Of a stretch of 64,000 bases of DNA, positions 1 through 13,100 are shown piece after piece (position 1 is the stretch's first letter; the number at the start of each line of letters is the position of its first letter). Position numbers and translations under genes: made by a program. Under the pieces are notes generated by a model, which made no database searches, was not told the origin of the DNA, and worked only from the letters and a program-made list of their open reading frames with translations. Location of the stretch: NCBI GenBank assembly GCA_032173965.1, contig CM063283.1:112973108-113037107 (forward strand), in the 5' to 3' direction. The DNA comes from Sitta carolinensis (Eukaryota; Chordata; Aves; Passeriformes; Sittidae).

Positions 1-1006
1 TCTGGGGAGGGCTGTCCAGTGATTTAGGAAAATAAAAAAATCCCCTAGGACGTGAAATCTGAACAAAAAAAGGCAGCGCTCTTGCAGAGCAGCTAAATCG
101 AGAAGCAAAGAGAAAGTACCAGGAAGGGCCATTAGGGAATGGTGCCACTGGAATTAAACAGATAACTTGGGAGGCAGGGAATTTCCCCAGGCAGGATTTG
201 GCAGCGTGCCTGCCCCAGTAAAGCACTTTTTGACATTAAGGCAACAGTAGAGAGAAACTGGGACTTTCAAAGGCAGTTTATCTCCAGTTGTCCCAGTCTT
301 ATTTTTTAATTTGTCTGGACTCTGCACCATTAAAAGGGCTGACAAATGCTACAGGAGTAAGAGTATTAGTAACTAATGCACTTAATGATCTTGAATAGAC
401 TTAATACATGAGGAATGAATTCTCCTTTATTTCACAGGAATGCAAAGGAACCTTGCCATAGGCAATAATTGCATTTAATTCCATGTTAGGGCCCATTCAT
501 CCTACCAACAACTTGGACAACAGCCCAAGAGCAAATGTGATTCTCTCTGGAAGGGTTTCTTCTGATCAAAGACTCCAGATAACACAAAACTGAAAATATT
601 TTTGTGACATTGCAATGAATTTTTAAATGTGGTCTTAAACCAACCTGCTTTTTTTCTGAGTGTAGAAATTGGCTCTCCAAAACAAGCAGAAGTACAGATG
701 GATGCAATATTTTTATTTTGTGCTTCAGATGATACCATATGCCAAGCCTTAGGAGGTGCTCAGCTGCCAAGAAGGTACAAATAGAGATTTACACAAGGTG
801 AAACTGAAAGGTGAAACTGCCAGGTTTTCACACAGCAGGGCTCAGTGAAGTGTCAGCCTGTCCTCAAAGAAGTGGTGGCTTCTCAGTTGAGAAATTCTAG
901 TTTTGCTTTGTGTCACAGCAATTTCCCTTGAATTACCATCTCTGTGACCCCTCAAAGTAACTGGGAGTGATGAGTTTTAGCTGAGGGAGGATGTGGGGGA
1001 TGTTTG

Positions 1007-1343
1007 TGAAGGTGGGTAATGGCTGAGGGTCCAGAAGGTAGGTAATGGCTTCAAAAATTCACATTTTTAAGGTGGGTAATGGCATCAAAAATTCACATTT
1101 TTAAGGTAGGTAATGGCTGAGGGTCCAGAAGGTGGGTAATGGCTTCAAAAATTCACACTTTAAGGTAGGTAATGGCTTTGGACTCATAAGGTGAGTAATG
1201 GCTTCAAAAATTCACATTTTTAAGGTGGGTAATGGCTGAGGATTCATAAGGTGGTAATGGCTTCAAAAATTCATATTTTTGAAGGTGGGTAATGGCTTCA
1301 AAAATTCATATTTTTGAAGGTGGGTAATGGCTGAGGATTCAGA
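1007..1343 (+). repeat. Minisatellite, about 11 copies of a GGTGGGTAATGG-containing unit
   Basis: The core GGT(G/A)(G/A)GTAATGG occurs eleven times, from 1,011 to 1,330 (one copy lacks a base). Two spacer types alternate: TTCAAAAATTCACATTTTTA (unit about 34 bp) and TGAGGGTCCAGA (unit about 26 bp). This is a composite tandem array, not a coding region. Confidence 0.95.
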
Positions 1344-2384
1344 GGGGGCTTGGGGGCCCTCCTTGTCTTTTCAGAGCACATCTCCTGTCAATTAGTCAGT
1401 GAACTATCCTGATTTTCCCCTCATCCCAAGCCCCCAGGCAGCACATACAGCGTGATACCCCAAATAATTCTCCAGGTTGAGGGTATGCAAACACTGCTCA
1501 GGAAGCAGGGGGGGTCAGATGGTCTCTTTTGGGGCCAGCAGGCTCTTTGAGCTTTCTCACAGCTCAGCCAGACAGCTGAGCCATCCCCATGCCACCTCCT
1601 GCCTCTCCCCTGCACTCACCCAGCTCGTCCTCCAGTGGGATTTGTTTGGGTGGTGGTGGCAGGGCTTGGGAAGGCAGCCAGCTACAGTTTAGAGCAGCCT
1701 CAAAGATCAAACCTGTGAACTGATTCTGCCCCCCTGGGCTTTAATTTGAAATGATTTCCCGTGCCTTGGGCTGGCAGTGGAACAAGCGTGGCTCTGGTGG
1801 CACCAGGAGAGATTCATGATTTACAGGAGCTGGGGCTCACAGGATTGTTTGGGTGGGAAAAGTCCTTTAAGATTATTAAACCTGAGGTAGTCTGGTTTTT
1901 CCAAGCCTACAGTTTCTAAGATCTGTTTCTTTGTAATGTTTTGAGTTTTAAAAACTTATTCTCACCACTTAAACATCAAATCTTTATTTCTGTAAAGAAA
2001 TTTTTATTTAGAATTCTATCTGTAAGACAAACTTTCTTTAATATCCCTCTAGTTTGACCAATGTGAGTGAAGAGTGCTGTCACTCTCCTGCCTATCCAAA
2101 AAAAGAATAAAAAAGACTCATTAATTTGAATAAACCAAAGTAAAATCATACTTTGAAAAAAACTCATGTTGTGTTATTTGCCACAGTGACAAACCCACTG
2201 CTAAACCCTGTCCCTGAGCACCTCTTTGAACACAGCCAGGGACAGATCTGCCAGGCTTTGACAGCGACACCAGAGTGCTGCACACACCACACGGGAGGAT
2301 TTCAAAAGCTGCTCCTTCCCTGGGCGCTTTGCCCTGTTGATCCCTGAGAGAGTAGGTGCGGTTATTGCTGAGAGTCGGCGTTGT

Positions 2385-2543
2385 GCAGCCTGGAGAAGGC
2401 TCTGGAAGGACTTTCCAGCACCTAAAGGGGCTCCAAGAGAGCTGGAGAGGGACTTTTAACAAGGGCTTGAAGTGCTAAGAGGAAGGATAGTGGCTTTACA
2501 CTGGCAGAGAGTAGCATTTAGATCAGATACTAGGAAAAAAATC
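2385..2543 (+). mobile_element. CR1 LINE fragment
   Basis: Old 3' part of CR1 in plus orientation: GCAGCCTGGAGAAGG, then CAAGAGAGCTGGAGAGGGAC, then AGATACTAGGAAAAAAATC, the familiar order of CR1 3' sequence. Confidence 0.8.
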
Positions 2544-4351
2544 AGTTTATTAAACATGAAACAAGCTCATCCTAACCTCTGTTTTACAACTTTAAGCATG
2601 CTTCTTCTACAAATTGGCAACCCTTATTTTCAGATAGATTTGGGCTATATTAAGCTATTAATTATTAGTTTTTGTTGCAAACTCATTATCTCCTCCCTCT
2701 TCAATATTTCACTGCAATTTTGTATTATGCCTCTGCTATTTATTGGCAGGTTATCTTTGGATAGAGAAAGAATGGAAGTAGAACAAAGGAGTTAGAATTG
2801 TAATTTGCAGAACTTTAAATTATTCCTTAAAGGGTCGAGATGCAAAAGCACTGCAATTTGCTAAAATATGACTTATAAAAGGATAATTAGAGCAAACCCA
2901 GGCTTCCATAACTTCCTTGGCAGTATCACAATTCTGAATTAGGAAGGATACTTTTTTTCCCAGCGACAGAATCCTCCCCCTGGAGATGAAATATTTCCCC
3001 AGTTCGTGATCTGAACGTGACGTGCAGGAAACACCCCTGGGGTGGATGGGCAGGTTTGGGCTGCCAGTGACCAGAGAGGAGCTTCCAAAAATCCATAAAT
3101 TGGGAGTGGATGAACGTCAGCAGCCAGGCTGAGCCCCACCACCCACCGAGAGGGAGAGCTGTGTGCCCACCTTCTCCAGGGAGCTCGTGCCAGGCTCTCC
3201 CCAAAGCCCAGAGCTGAGGGTGGAGGAGAGGAATTGAAGAATTTCCCCCAGGAATTATTTGGTGATATTTCACTGCCACCCTGGAACAAGCTGTGTGGCT
3301 TTGCTGGACAATTTGTTTTTAGCAGAGATGGAGGAATGGCTGTGGTCACCCACAGAACCATCAGACTGTTCGTTCAGGGCTCCTGTGGGTGTTTTCCTTG
3401 TTCAGCTCACCACAATTTAGTAATTATTCATCCCAGCCTTTTAAATGCTGCCCAGACAATGGGCTTGCTGGTGGTATGAGGAATAACTGAACTACTGCAT
3501 CTTCCCAGACCCCACCAGGGCAGGGGAGGGGGAAGTCCCCAGGGGTTTCCAGCAGGAATTGGGCTGATTTGAGGAGGAATGGTCACTCTCTGGGCCAATG
3601 TCACTGCTTGCCCTCAGTGATGTGTGGTACAAGAGATCCTCTCCTGTTACCTGTTCAGAGCCCCCATCACTCCCCAGCTTAAAAATGCAAACCCTGAAAG
3701 AGAGACAAAGTCTGGACACTGTCTGCACCTGGGATAAAAAGTGGTAGGGAACACCAGGAGAGTGACTGGGGACCAGGAGGCCCATGCTGGGAAACACCTT
3801 TTCCCCTGAATCTGTGTAAGCACACAGCTGAAATAGGATTTTTGGCCACCAGCTGACTGCATAATGCCCTTGGGGAGGGACCTGTCTGCTCTCAGCAAAG
3901 CCAGCAGGTCCTCTCCATGGCCATGGGAGAGGAGGAGAGCATGGATAACTGAGATCTTCACGGCAGTCATCAGAGCTTTATGAATATGTGTTCAGAGAGG
4001 AGGGGGAGATGTTGGAGATCAAGAAATCAGACTCCCTCTGACCTCTTCAAAGGGAGAGAGGAATGTGAGATTTGAGTTAAAACCTTCAGAGATATTCAAA
4101 TATAAGAAACCATAGTAAAATAGAAATAAATCTTGTTTGTTCCTTGAATTTACATCTCTCATGTAGAAGTGTGCCAAAATGCTCCCCCAGCCTCTTTGAG
4201 AATATAAAAGCCCCTGCTGAGGGTGCTGGTGCTTTGGCACAGAGGAAATGTTGTAGGTAGTACCCAAATGAGTAATGCCAGGAGGTGCACAGGCAGAACA
4301 GAGCAGACCACAGCCAGATTTAAGTTTTGCTGGAGGTCACACCTATGGCAG

Positions 4352-4355
<4 letters not shown>

Positions 4356-4395
<40 letters not shown>
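4356..4395 (+). repeat. Poly(A) run, 40 bp
   Basis: Uninterrupted A homopolymer. I see no processed-gene sequence upstream of it and no clear flanking duplication, so I treat it as a simple repeat. Confidence 0.9.
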
Positions 4396-4401
<6 letters not shown>

Positions 4402-5100
4402 GGTCTCATTTGCCAGTGCTGAGAGTGAAACCTCTGCTTGCACAGCTCAACTCTCTCCCCTGCAGCCTTGCAAAACAGGGTTGCCTTGTTTCTGCTGTGC
4501 CTGAGCAGGAGGAGAGAGCCCCCAGGGCATTGCTGGGGGCCAGGTCTTCATGGGCAGGAGCAGCCACCAACTCCTGAGTGCCTGTCACTGCTGATGGAGG
4601 AAAAAAACCCCTCAAAACACCCTCATGGGTGGTCTCTGTGTCACCTGGAGAATGAGGGAACAGCCCTGTGGGCTGGCTGGGCTGTCACTCAGGTTTGTTT
4701 CTTGCACCCCTGAGCAGGCTGCTGCTTTTCCTGGGGTGTTCTTCAGCATGATTCCACAGCCAGAATAACTGCAGACTCCTCCCTGTGCTCTCTCTTCCAC
4801 CTGCCTGGGGTTTTTTTTTTGTGCATGCCAACAGCCTTGGAGTTCAGAGGTACCCCCAGGGCAGGAAAATAACCCAGTTACCAGCAGTGGCTGTAAAATG
4901 CACTGATAAAGCAGAGCAGATGTTGAAGAGCAAACACAGGTTACCCCGAGTGGCCTTGTGGGGCCACTCTGCCATCGATCTGGTGACATTGTGCTGGCTG
5001 GAGACACCCTCCTGCAATCAGAGAGCTGAGAAATCCCTCTGGCTCCGTGCCACTTGAGAGCTTTCCATCAGCATCACCTGCTGGATATTCCCTTTCCCAG

Positions 5101-5345
5101 AATCAGGGAACCACAGGATGGTTTGGGTTAAAAGGGACCTTGAAGATCATCTCATTCCAACCACTGTCCCAGGCTGCTCCAGCCCCAGTGTCCAAGCCAG
5201 CCCTGGGCACTATCAGGGATCCAGGGGCAGCCACAGTTTGTCTGGGAATTCTATTCCAGGGCCTGCCCACCCTCCCAGGGAACAATTCCTTTTGTATATC
5301 TAACCAAAATTTCCACTCTTTCAGTTTGAACCTGTTGGTACATAA
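5101..5345 (-). mobile_element. CR1 LINE fragment
   Basis: Minus-orientation 3' end: GATGGTTTGGGTT at 5,117, then CAGGCTGCTCCAGCCCCAGT, GATCCAGGGGCAGCCACAG and a decayed remainder. Confidence 0.9.
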
Positions 5346-8300
5346 ATTACCTTCGAAACTAATCTGGCATGAACACAATGTCCTGTTTTTCTAGTCTCCA
5401 AGAAAAGAGGGGAAAAAACCCCCAAACCCAAACATACTCTTCTGGAGCACAAATTTGTACAATTCATATTCCCAGCTTGGCACAGGGAGCGACCTCCTTC
5501 CATGGGGTTAGGGCACAGCAAACAGAAGGTGTGATGAATGGCTGGGGGATGTTGTTAGCACGTGTGCCTGGCACTTGGGAAAGAGGAGATGAAATACCTG
5601 ACTCGTATTTTCCAGTCATTTTCATCCCCCACCAAAATAAACTTCTTCCTCTGTAAACGGAGGTAATTAGTTAATCCACATATTGCCAGTATCTGCTTTG
5701 ATGCAAAATCAAACATTGTCCTGCATCCAGGGGATTTTTTCCTGCAACAGAAACAACAGGAGTGATGTATTCGAGTCCAGTGAAATGGACTGGAACATTT
5801 GGCAGTGTGTGCAGGTCTTGGAATATGTGCTTTACTGAGCCTAACCTGTGCTGAATATAATCCTTTGAATTCCCAGTCACACACATTAAAAAAAAAAAAA
5901 ACAAAACAAACCCAAACCCCCTTCCCAAAAAAGGAAAAACAGTAGAGTGTTTGTGAGCAACTGTCTTTGGCCCTCAAGTCAAAGGAGGTTTTGTGCTGTC
6001 CACCTGCAGATCTTCTTAACTTTCCTCTGCTTTTCCTTCTTTGTGATGATGAAAGCTTTTCCACTCTAAAGCACAAAAAGACACTTATTGTTTTTATGTG
6101 CAACTGCAGACTTTCCTATGAGGAATTTCTACTCAAGATACAGAAAGTCCTCGATTTTAAAAATAAATAACAGCCCCCTATTTTTTTTTTTTTAACACAC
6201 CAGAGCAACCCCCGGAAAGCTGAAGGAGGAAACCTCTCGGTGCTGCGCCTCTGTAAACACACGCTGATGGTGATTGTGAAAAATGAGGTTCAATGATGAT
6301 GATGATTGTGAAAAAAAGAGGTTTAAATATTTATTAAATATTTTAAAATATTTAATAAAGACAATAAGAGACATAATAAATAAAGCAAAGGTTAAATACA
6401 TCTGGGTGTCTTGGTGCACTGCCAAGAGCACGCTGGTGTCTTGGAATCTCCCCTTTTTATCCTGTTCTTCATGCATGGACTTATGCACATTCAAACTTTT
6501 CCAGGAACTGTTCTGCATGGTCACTCCTTGGGTCCATCAAATGCAATTCCACTTTTATTCAGTTCTTATCATCTTTTGCTTTGGGCTTTGGTCTCTTTTT
6601 CACAAGCAGTGAATGCTTAGAGTCACTTGGGCCTCTTCTGGAAGTTATTTTATCTATTCAGGCAGCTGAAACACTCTACACCTAAATTCCAAACTACACC
6701 AAAAAACCCATTATACATCTATTCAGGCAGTTAAAATACACTAAAAGCTACAGAGAAAAAACATTATACTTACAACATTCATTCCAACATTTACGAAAAG
6801 CCAACCCCAAAATATGCATTTATAGCAATGATGATGCTGGTGACCCCGTGGTGTGCCACTCTGGCTGTGAGCCCCTCCTGCCAGCCTGTTGTCCCAGCAC
6901 TCTGACCCTCTGTGTGCTCCTCAAACCTGAGATGCGTGGAGCTCACACAGCTCCTGCTGCCCTGGAGGAGCACCCGGGGAGCTCCTCAGCTGTCCTCGGG
7001 CAGCAGGGATGGTTTGATGTCACCCTTTCCTGAAAACTCTCCCTCTTTTTTGAGGCAGGAACAGTGACTGCTTTGTAAGGCTTAGAGTGTGTCTGCTGGA
7101 GGAATTTCTCTTGGAACTGCAGGGTCCGGGTGAGCTCATTGCTGCTCCCGCTTGATCTTGGGCTGTCACTGGCACCGAGGGATGCCAGGGATTTGCCACA
7201 GGCCCGTGGGTGGCACGAGGGCTTAGCCAGGCAATTTCTGGGCTAATGCAAAATTAGTGAGTCATATAAGCTACTTCTTAAGAAGATCAAACCTCTCTGG
7301 CTCATTAAAATCCAAACCGGGCGGGGAGAACCCAGACACGACAGCTCGATGAGTCGGATGGGCTCTTACAGCATTTATTTTGATACTGTAAAAACTGCGG
7401 CCAAAAAGTGACACCGAGCCTCAGTTTGGAGCTATTGGGGATATTTGTGCTAATTTAATCCCAGCAACCACTAAAAAGCACCACCTGCACGTCCCTCTCC
7501 TGGCCAAAAATCTGGACACAAGCCTCTTGTGTTAATTTAAGTCTTATCTGCAGGATTGAAAAATCTGCTGCTCCTATAACTTTTTTTTCTTTTTTTTTTT
7601 TTTTTTTAATAGGTGTTAATGTTTCTGGATACACTTTAAAGGAGTCTTTACAGATGTATATGATAGTACTTACCAGCACATCTGCAATTGTAAACCAGGC
7701 ATGCCCTGCAAATTGCACAATCCATCACTGCTATTACTAAGCCCTGATAAAACAACTGCTTTTGTGATAAGTGTTCAAGCCCTTTCATATGTTACTTGAG
7801 TCAATGATAAAAGCTGCAGTTAAATTTTAATAGGGCATGTTTACAAAGGCATTTTTTAACTCATGCCAAAATACACAATCTGTAGCCTGTATTTTTATAC
7901 ACCCCAAGGTGGAGTCTAGGTTATTTTTATGGTAAACATATGGAAGCTTGTTTTACTTACTATTTTTTTCCAAATAAAGTTGCCCTTCTTTTTTTTTGTT
8001 AGGTTTTTTTTTTTTTTTTTTCAATAGACTGGGCCTTTTCACTGATGTTTTCAGGCTGTTGGAGGAATTGGGTATGATGGATATATTGTGACAAAGTTTC
8101 TCCCCGTTTTTTTTGAAAGATAAAGGGTTGGCATACATTCATGGCTTTACTTCAGTTAAAAACGAAGTGTACAAGAAAAAAGAGAAAATTTGGGCATATG
8201 GCTAAATGATCTGAATCTGACAGGCTTTTTCATGGGAAAGCCATTTTTACCTGCTGAAGAACTTCTGAATCTTTTCCCCAAAATAAAAATGCTGTGTCCT

Positions 8301-8965
8301 TTTCTGGAGAAATATCATCTCTGTTGTGCTATTCCTGTATTATTATTTTTTTAAATGTGATCCACATACAAAAACATCAAAAATAAATAATCCACAGCAA
8401 TCCCTTCTCCTGAGGCTTGATCCACGGCTTTATTTCAGCCGAAGAAGATCTTTGACTTAGCAGGCTGGATCTGGACTGAAATCCTGCAAAAGCAAAAAAA
8501 ATTTGAAACTCTTTGCAGAAATAGGAAGAGCCATGCTTTGGAATGAGGGAAAGGGAAGAAGGGAATGGTTCTGTTGGATGCTTTGGCTTTCACACCTCGC
8601 TCAGGTGTCTCAGTGAGGCAGCAGCACCTGGGGCAGGCACCTGTATGGAGCAGCTTTCAGCCCTGCCTCAGTGTCCCGATGGTTTGTGTGTAAAGCTTTT
8701 GCTCCCTGCCTGCAGAGTTTATCACAATATGAGCAGTTTGTGGCTGAGCCAGTGAGTAGCTCACAGGAGATACCGTTAAGTGAGAGGAAAGAGTGCCCAT
8801 CCTAAAAGCCATAAAATGTTACAGGCCTGGCTAATAACTGTGCTGATGAATGAATGTTAATACCAAGGGACACGCACTGGGATTCAATTCCAGCTTCATC
8901 CCGTGCCTTGTGAGGCACACTTATGCACCAGGATGGGACTGAGAGAATTCTGGCTGCTGGATTTT

Positions 8966-9044
8966 CACAGGATCACAGGATGGTTTGGGTTGGAAAGCAC
9001 CTTAAACACCACCCTGCCAAGGGCAGGGAACCATCCACTAGATT
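8966..9044 (-). mobile_element. Short CR1 tail
   Basis: CACAGGATGGTTTGGGTTGG followed by CACCTTAAA and GGGCAGGGAACCATCCACTA, a truncated CR1 3' end. Confidence 0.85.
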
Positions 9045-9359
9045 ATTTTTGTTTTCTCTCTGTGCTCTCTGTGTCTCATTTTGAGGCTCCCTGAGCTTGC
9101 CCAGGGTTTAGGGCCACAAGACCCTGTGTGCTTTCCTGTTTTCCCCATCTGTGAGAGCAGAGCCTGATGTGGGATGTGACAGCCTTCCAGACCCAGGCAC
9201 AGCTGGAAAGGGGCTTCCTGGGGCCCTGGGAGTGTGACATGTGTTTCCCTTCACACATGGGCACAGAGCAGGTCACACCACAACTCAGGGGTGCAATTAA
9301 ACAGGTATGTGCCTGCTCATGGGGTTGGGGTCAAAATTCAGATCCTACAGGCTTAGCAA

Positions 9360-9450
9360 GGGGTAAATTTGGCCAGTGTTTTTACCAACACTATGACGTC
9401 ACATTTGCTTGACCCGCCGTGAGTAATGTAATTACAGCCTGGGATGAGTG
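9360..9450. promoter_or_regulatory. Candidate regulatory element with a perfect CRE
   Basis: TGACGTCA at 9,394-9,401 is the full palindromic CREB/ATF site. Just before it lies AGTGTT, 6 bp, AACACT (inverted). About 25 bp after it lies GTAATGTAATTAC, a homeodomain-like palindrome. No repeat is recognised here. Chance occurrence of a CRE in 64 kb is quite possible. Confidence 0.25.
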
Positions 9451-12237
9451 AGGCAAGGAAAATAGGATAAGAGAAGAAAGAGATTGCAAGGCAGTGATGA
9501 GACAGAAGAGTTAACTCTGGAGGCAGGTCCAGAGACTGGGCAAGAGGTGGTTTTTGAGAAGAGGGGTGACCCAGGTGTGTTCCATTTCCTTCATCACCAG
9601 CAGTCACCAAGTGAAGTGCCCACACCAAGCTCCTCCTGCCAAGCACAGGGAGAAATGGGCAACTTAGAGCCCTGGGCATCCTTCCAGTCCTAGACAGCTG
9701 TCTGTTGATTTTAAGGATAATTTTGAGCTAAGACTTGGACCTTCTTAGATGATAAAATTATTTAGGTGAGATATATTCCATACAAAATCACCTAACATGG
9801 GAGGGAGCCAGCAGCTGGGACTGAAATCTGAATTCATTTGCTGAAGCTGCACAGGCCCCTTGAACCAAAGGTGGTTGGGACTGGCATCCAGAAGTGTGGA
9901 GGGAGAAGTGAATGGGGGAGGAAAATTGTAGGGATGAGCAGGGAGGCAGGTGTGCATCCCTGGGGAAGCAGAATTCCACCTCAGGGATCAGTAGTGGGGA
10001 CGAGGAGCCACCAGCACAGAGGGGAATGGAGAACCTGAGTGAGAGGGAGGATGGAACCAAGTCCCAGGGGTGTGCAGGGATGAGAGAAGAGGCTGAGCAG
10101 CAGGGGGAATGCTGGGCAGGGCTTTCCCCTTCCCCAGGCAGGACAGGGGTGTCTGCAGGTGCCCCATAATAAAGGTTCTCTGGAAATTCACACTCCCAAA
10201 GTGCATCCCAAAACCCACCCAGCTCCCGAGCTTGCACGAGGAGAATCAACTGAGAGGATTCAAAGATTGCCAAGAGGTTCAAAATCTATCAGGAATAATA
10301 GCTATAAATATAATACATAAAGGAATAAAAAGGGACACCCAGACCACTCTCCCCACCATGAGAAAACAGGTATTTTTAAAAAACCTCTCCAATTTCATTA
10401 ACTTTATGTAGAGATGAGATACATCTGGCCAGAGAGGAGTTCAGCAGTTGTGAAGACACTGGGAGAAATATGTAAAAGCAGATGAGGATTCAGGCACAAA
10501 CCACTGTTGTTATTGCACCATTGAATGTGGGGCAATATTTCCAAATATAAATCATATGGAGGGGAAAAATAGTGGAAAAAAAGCAGGGATTTGTTTTATA
10601 TATATTGGTGAATCAACATTTTTTAATGAATGTGTGAATGATGTTGTGACAACCAGGGAAACCAGGGAGCTGTGGAAGCTATAACTGAACCCATGGAGAT
10701 GCTACAGGCTCATTCCCAGGGCTGTCCACTCCACCTGCTCTGACAAACTGTGGCACCAAAGCTTCCATCAGCCTGGAAGGAGTGAGCTGAGGGGAGTTTT
10801 GTGTCCTGGTGCTTTGGTGACAGAGACTGAAAGCCACAGGCTGAGAGTGGCTGTGAGTGATCCATCCCTCTGGGATGCTCCCTCTGCCAAGATGATATCA
10901 CCTCAGTGGGATCATCTGGTGCAACTCCCACTGGTTAATTCTTCATTAGGAACCATTACACACCTGATACAAACATCTCACACCGCCTGTAGCAGGATGT
11001 GGCCTGCAGTGTCACTGAGCCAGCCAGGTTACATGGACAGCCCCTGTGGAGTGGAAGGTTTTTAGGCACGTGCTGGCCCTGGAAAAATGCTGCAATGCCT
11101 GTCCACCCTTGGCTGGGTGGACAGCCTCTGCTGGGATGGCAAATGTGAGGAGCCTGCTGTGTGGGGCAGTGTGTTGTGATGAGCAGCACAGGCTTTGCTG
11201 TGTAAATGGAGATGTGAGCACGGGAGGGGAGCAAAACCAAGCCAAGCAAGGAGACAGCCCCCCTGGAAATGAGGCTGGTGTGGATTTCAATCAGCTGTGT
11301 TGTTGGCACTGTGTTCTCCTCCAGGACATCACCTGTCAGGCTCAGGACAGCAGGATGAGGCTGGGATAGCTGGTGTCATTTTTCCCAGCTAAAGTGAAAG
11401 ATGTTTGTAGCTGGTAGCTGGCACCTGAACCCAGATGACCTGGCTAGAAAGACTTGAAGGAACAGGATTTTTGCTAAATATTATCTACACTTTTGTGTCT
11501 GAGCTAGAAAATGGGCTTTGGGCTACTTTGCAATCACTGCAGTGACACGGAATGATGAACATCCATCACTGTAAACTGCTCCTGTAAAACGACACCCACA
11601 GCCCCAAAGCACTGGCTAAATCCCCAGAGAGCAAACTGTGTCAAGTGTTGTGGGCACACTCTCCTGGCAGGTGTCAGGCTTCCAGTGGACAGGTGATGAA
11701 TCCAAATATTGTGGTGAAGGTACCAGTTCAAGCCACTGCTCCTCAGTGTGGCACTTCCAGGACTAGACACCACAGATGGTTGAAGGAGCAGCCCAGGGAT
11801 GTGATCATCCAAAATGACAAAGTGATGTAGTCAGACTCAGCACTGGCTTTGCATATTCCTGCATTCCCATGGGCTGTGGTATGTGTGTGGCAGCTCCAAT
11901 TTAAAATTGTTTCCACAGGTGCTTTTTTGCTCTGGAGGGTCTCAAGTTAGTCCTTGACATGTTGGCTGGGATGCCAGATACAACAGGAACTCTTGAGAAT
12001 TCTCTAGGTAATCTTACAAAAGTGGTTTTTTTTTTTTTTTCTTGTAGCACTCAGTTCCCAGTTATAGGAAGAAATTTGTTGTGTTTGTATCTGTGGGGGT
12101 GGGCTATATATACTATGAAGTTTCTGGTCTTGAAGAGATCAGAGGAAAATAGGAACTGAGCACCCAGAAGGCCAGAAAAACAGAAAACAATTAAAAGGAA
12201 TGTTATATTAACATGAAACTCAAAGGGGTTTTGAATG

Positions 12238-12241
<4 letters not shown>

Positions 12242-12278
<37 letters not shown>
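12242..12278 (+). repeat. Poly(A) run, 37 bp
   Basis: Uninterrupted A homopolymer; no transposon body recognised beside it. Confidence 0.9.
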
Positions 12279-12280
<2 letters not shown>

Positions 12281-12927
12281 GTTTTGATTTTGGAGCTTTC
12301 CAGTTCATGCTTTTTGGGTTTTGGGGTGGTTTTTTGTTTGTTTGGTTTTTTTTTTGTAAGTTTGCAGTCAATCATAGTGGTCTTGCCTACTGTAAAATTG
12401 AGTGATAGAAGCTTTTCCCAGTTGTTTTTCCTTCCGAGTGATGAGAAGCAATTTCCAGTAAATGAACAGCAATCAGCTGCTGAATCATCACTGTTGAGCA
12501 GAGGTTTCAAAACCTGAGCCAGATAATTGTGTGAGTGCTGCTGGCACCGTGCTCCTGCTCTCTGACTGGCAGAGCCAACCTTGGGCTCACCTTACCCCAG
12601 CACGTGGTTTTCCTTGGCTTTGGGATTGCTCTGGAGTGAAGCTGCCAGAGCCAGCCCCGGGAGGTGAGGAATGAGGGACCTGTAGGTATTTGTCAGCCCA
12701 TTCAGAGAGGCAGCTCAGCTAATGTTCCCTTCACTTGGCAGCCGTTTCCTCCATATGCCGAAAATGTTTACTCTGAAAAGAGAACTTCAGGCTGGCTTTG
12801 GTGCCTGCAGTCAAAAAATAACAGACCTTGATTTCAATCCTGTCTTCCTAAAATGAGCAAATATGTGACTAACAGAGGAAAAATAGTTACTAACACAAAA
12901 AATTTGTGCGTTCAGGTCTTTTCCTGT

Positions 12928-13100
12928 GGAATCACAGAATGGTTTGGGTAGGAAAAGACCTTGTGGATCATCTAGTTCCAAGCTGGGCAAGGACATTTTC
13001 CACTATCCCAGGGTGCTCCAAGCCCTGTCCAACCTGGCATGGGACACTGCCAGGGATGGAGAAGCCACAGTTTCTCTGGGCAACCTGTTCTGTTGCCCAG
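12928..13100 (-). mobile_element. CR1 LINE fragment
   Basis: Starts GGAATCACAGAATGGTTTGG, continues TTTTCCACTATCCCAGG and CAGTTTCTCTGGGCAACCTG, the standard CR1 3' order on the minus strand. Confidence 0.9.

Larger units (their letters stand above)
1344..5100. other. Intergenic, apart from one CR1 piece and an A-run
   Basis: Bases 1-1,006 and this stretch show no exon-like frame and no further repeat family. The reading frames present are short and lack recognisable domains. Confidence 0.6.
5346..12927. other. Intergenic, mostly unique AT-rich sequence
   Basis: Contains a short CR1 tail (8,966), the CRE-containing stretch (9,360), homopolymers near 6,180, 7,580-7,609, 8,005-8,022 and 12,242. 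No gene recognised. Confidence 0.6.

Noticed and set aside
1007..1343. Tandem array as a CRISPR array
   Set aside because: The spacers are themselves repeated, unit lengths vary, the genome is avian and no cas gene exists; it is a minisatellite. The same holds for 15,900-16,126 and 60,656-60,840.
4356..4395. 40-bp A-run as the tail of a processed pseudogene
   Set aside because: No gene-derived sequence is recognisable upstream and no flanking duplication is evident. The same applies to 12,242-12,278.
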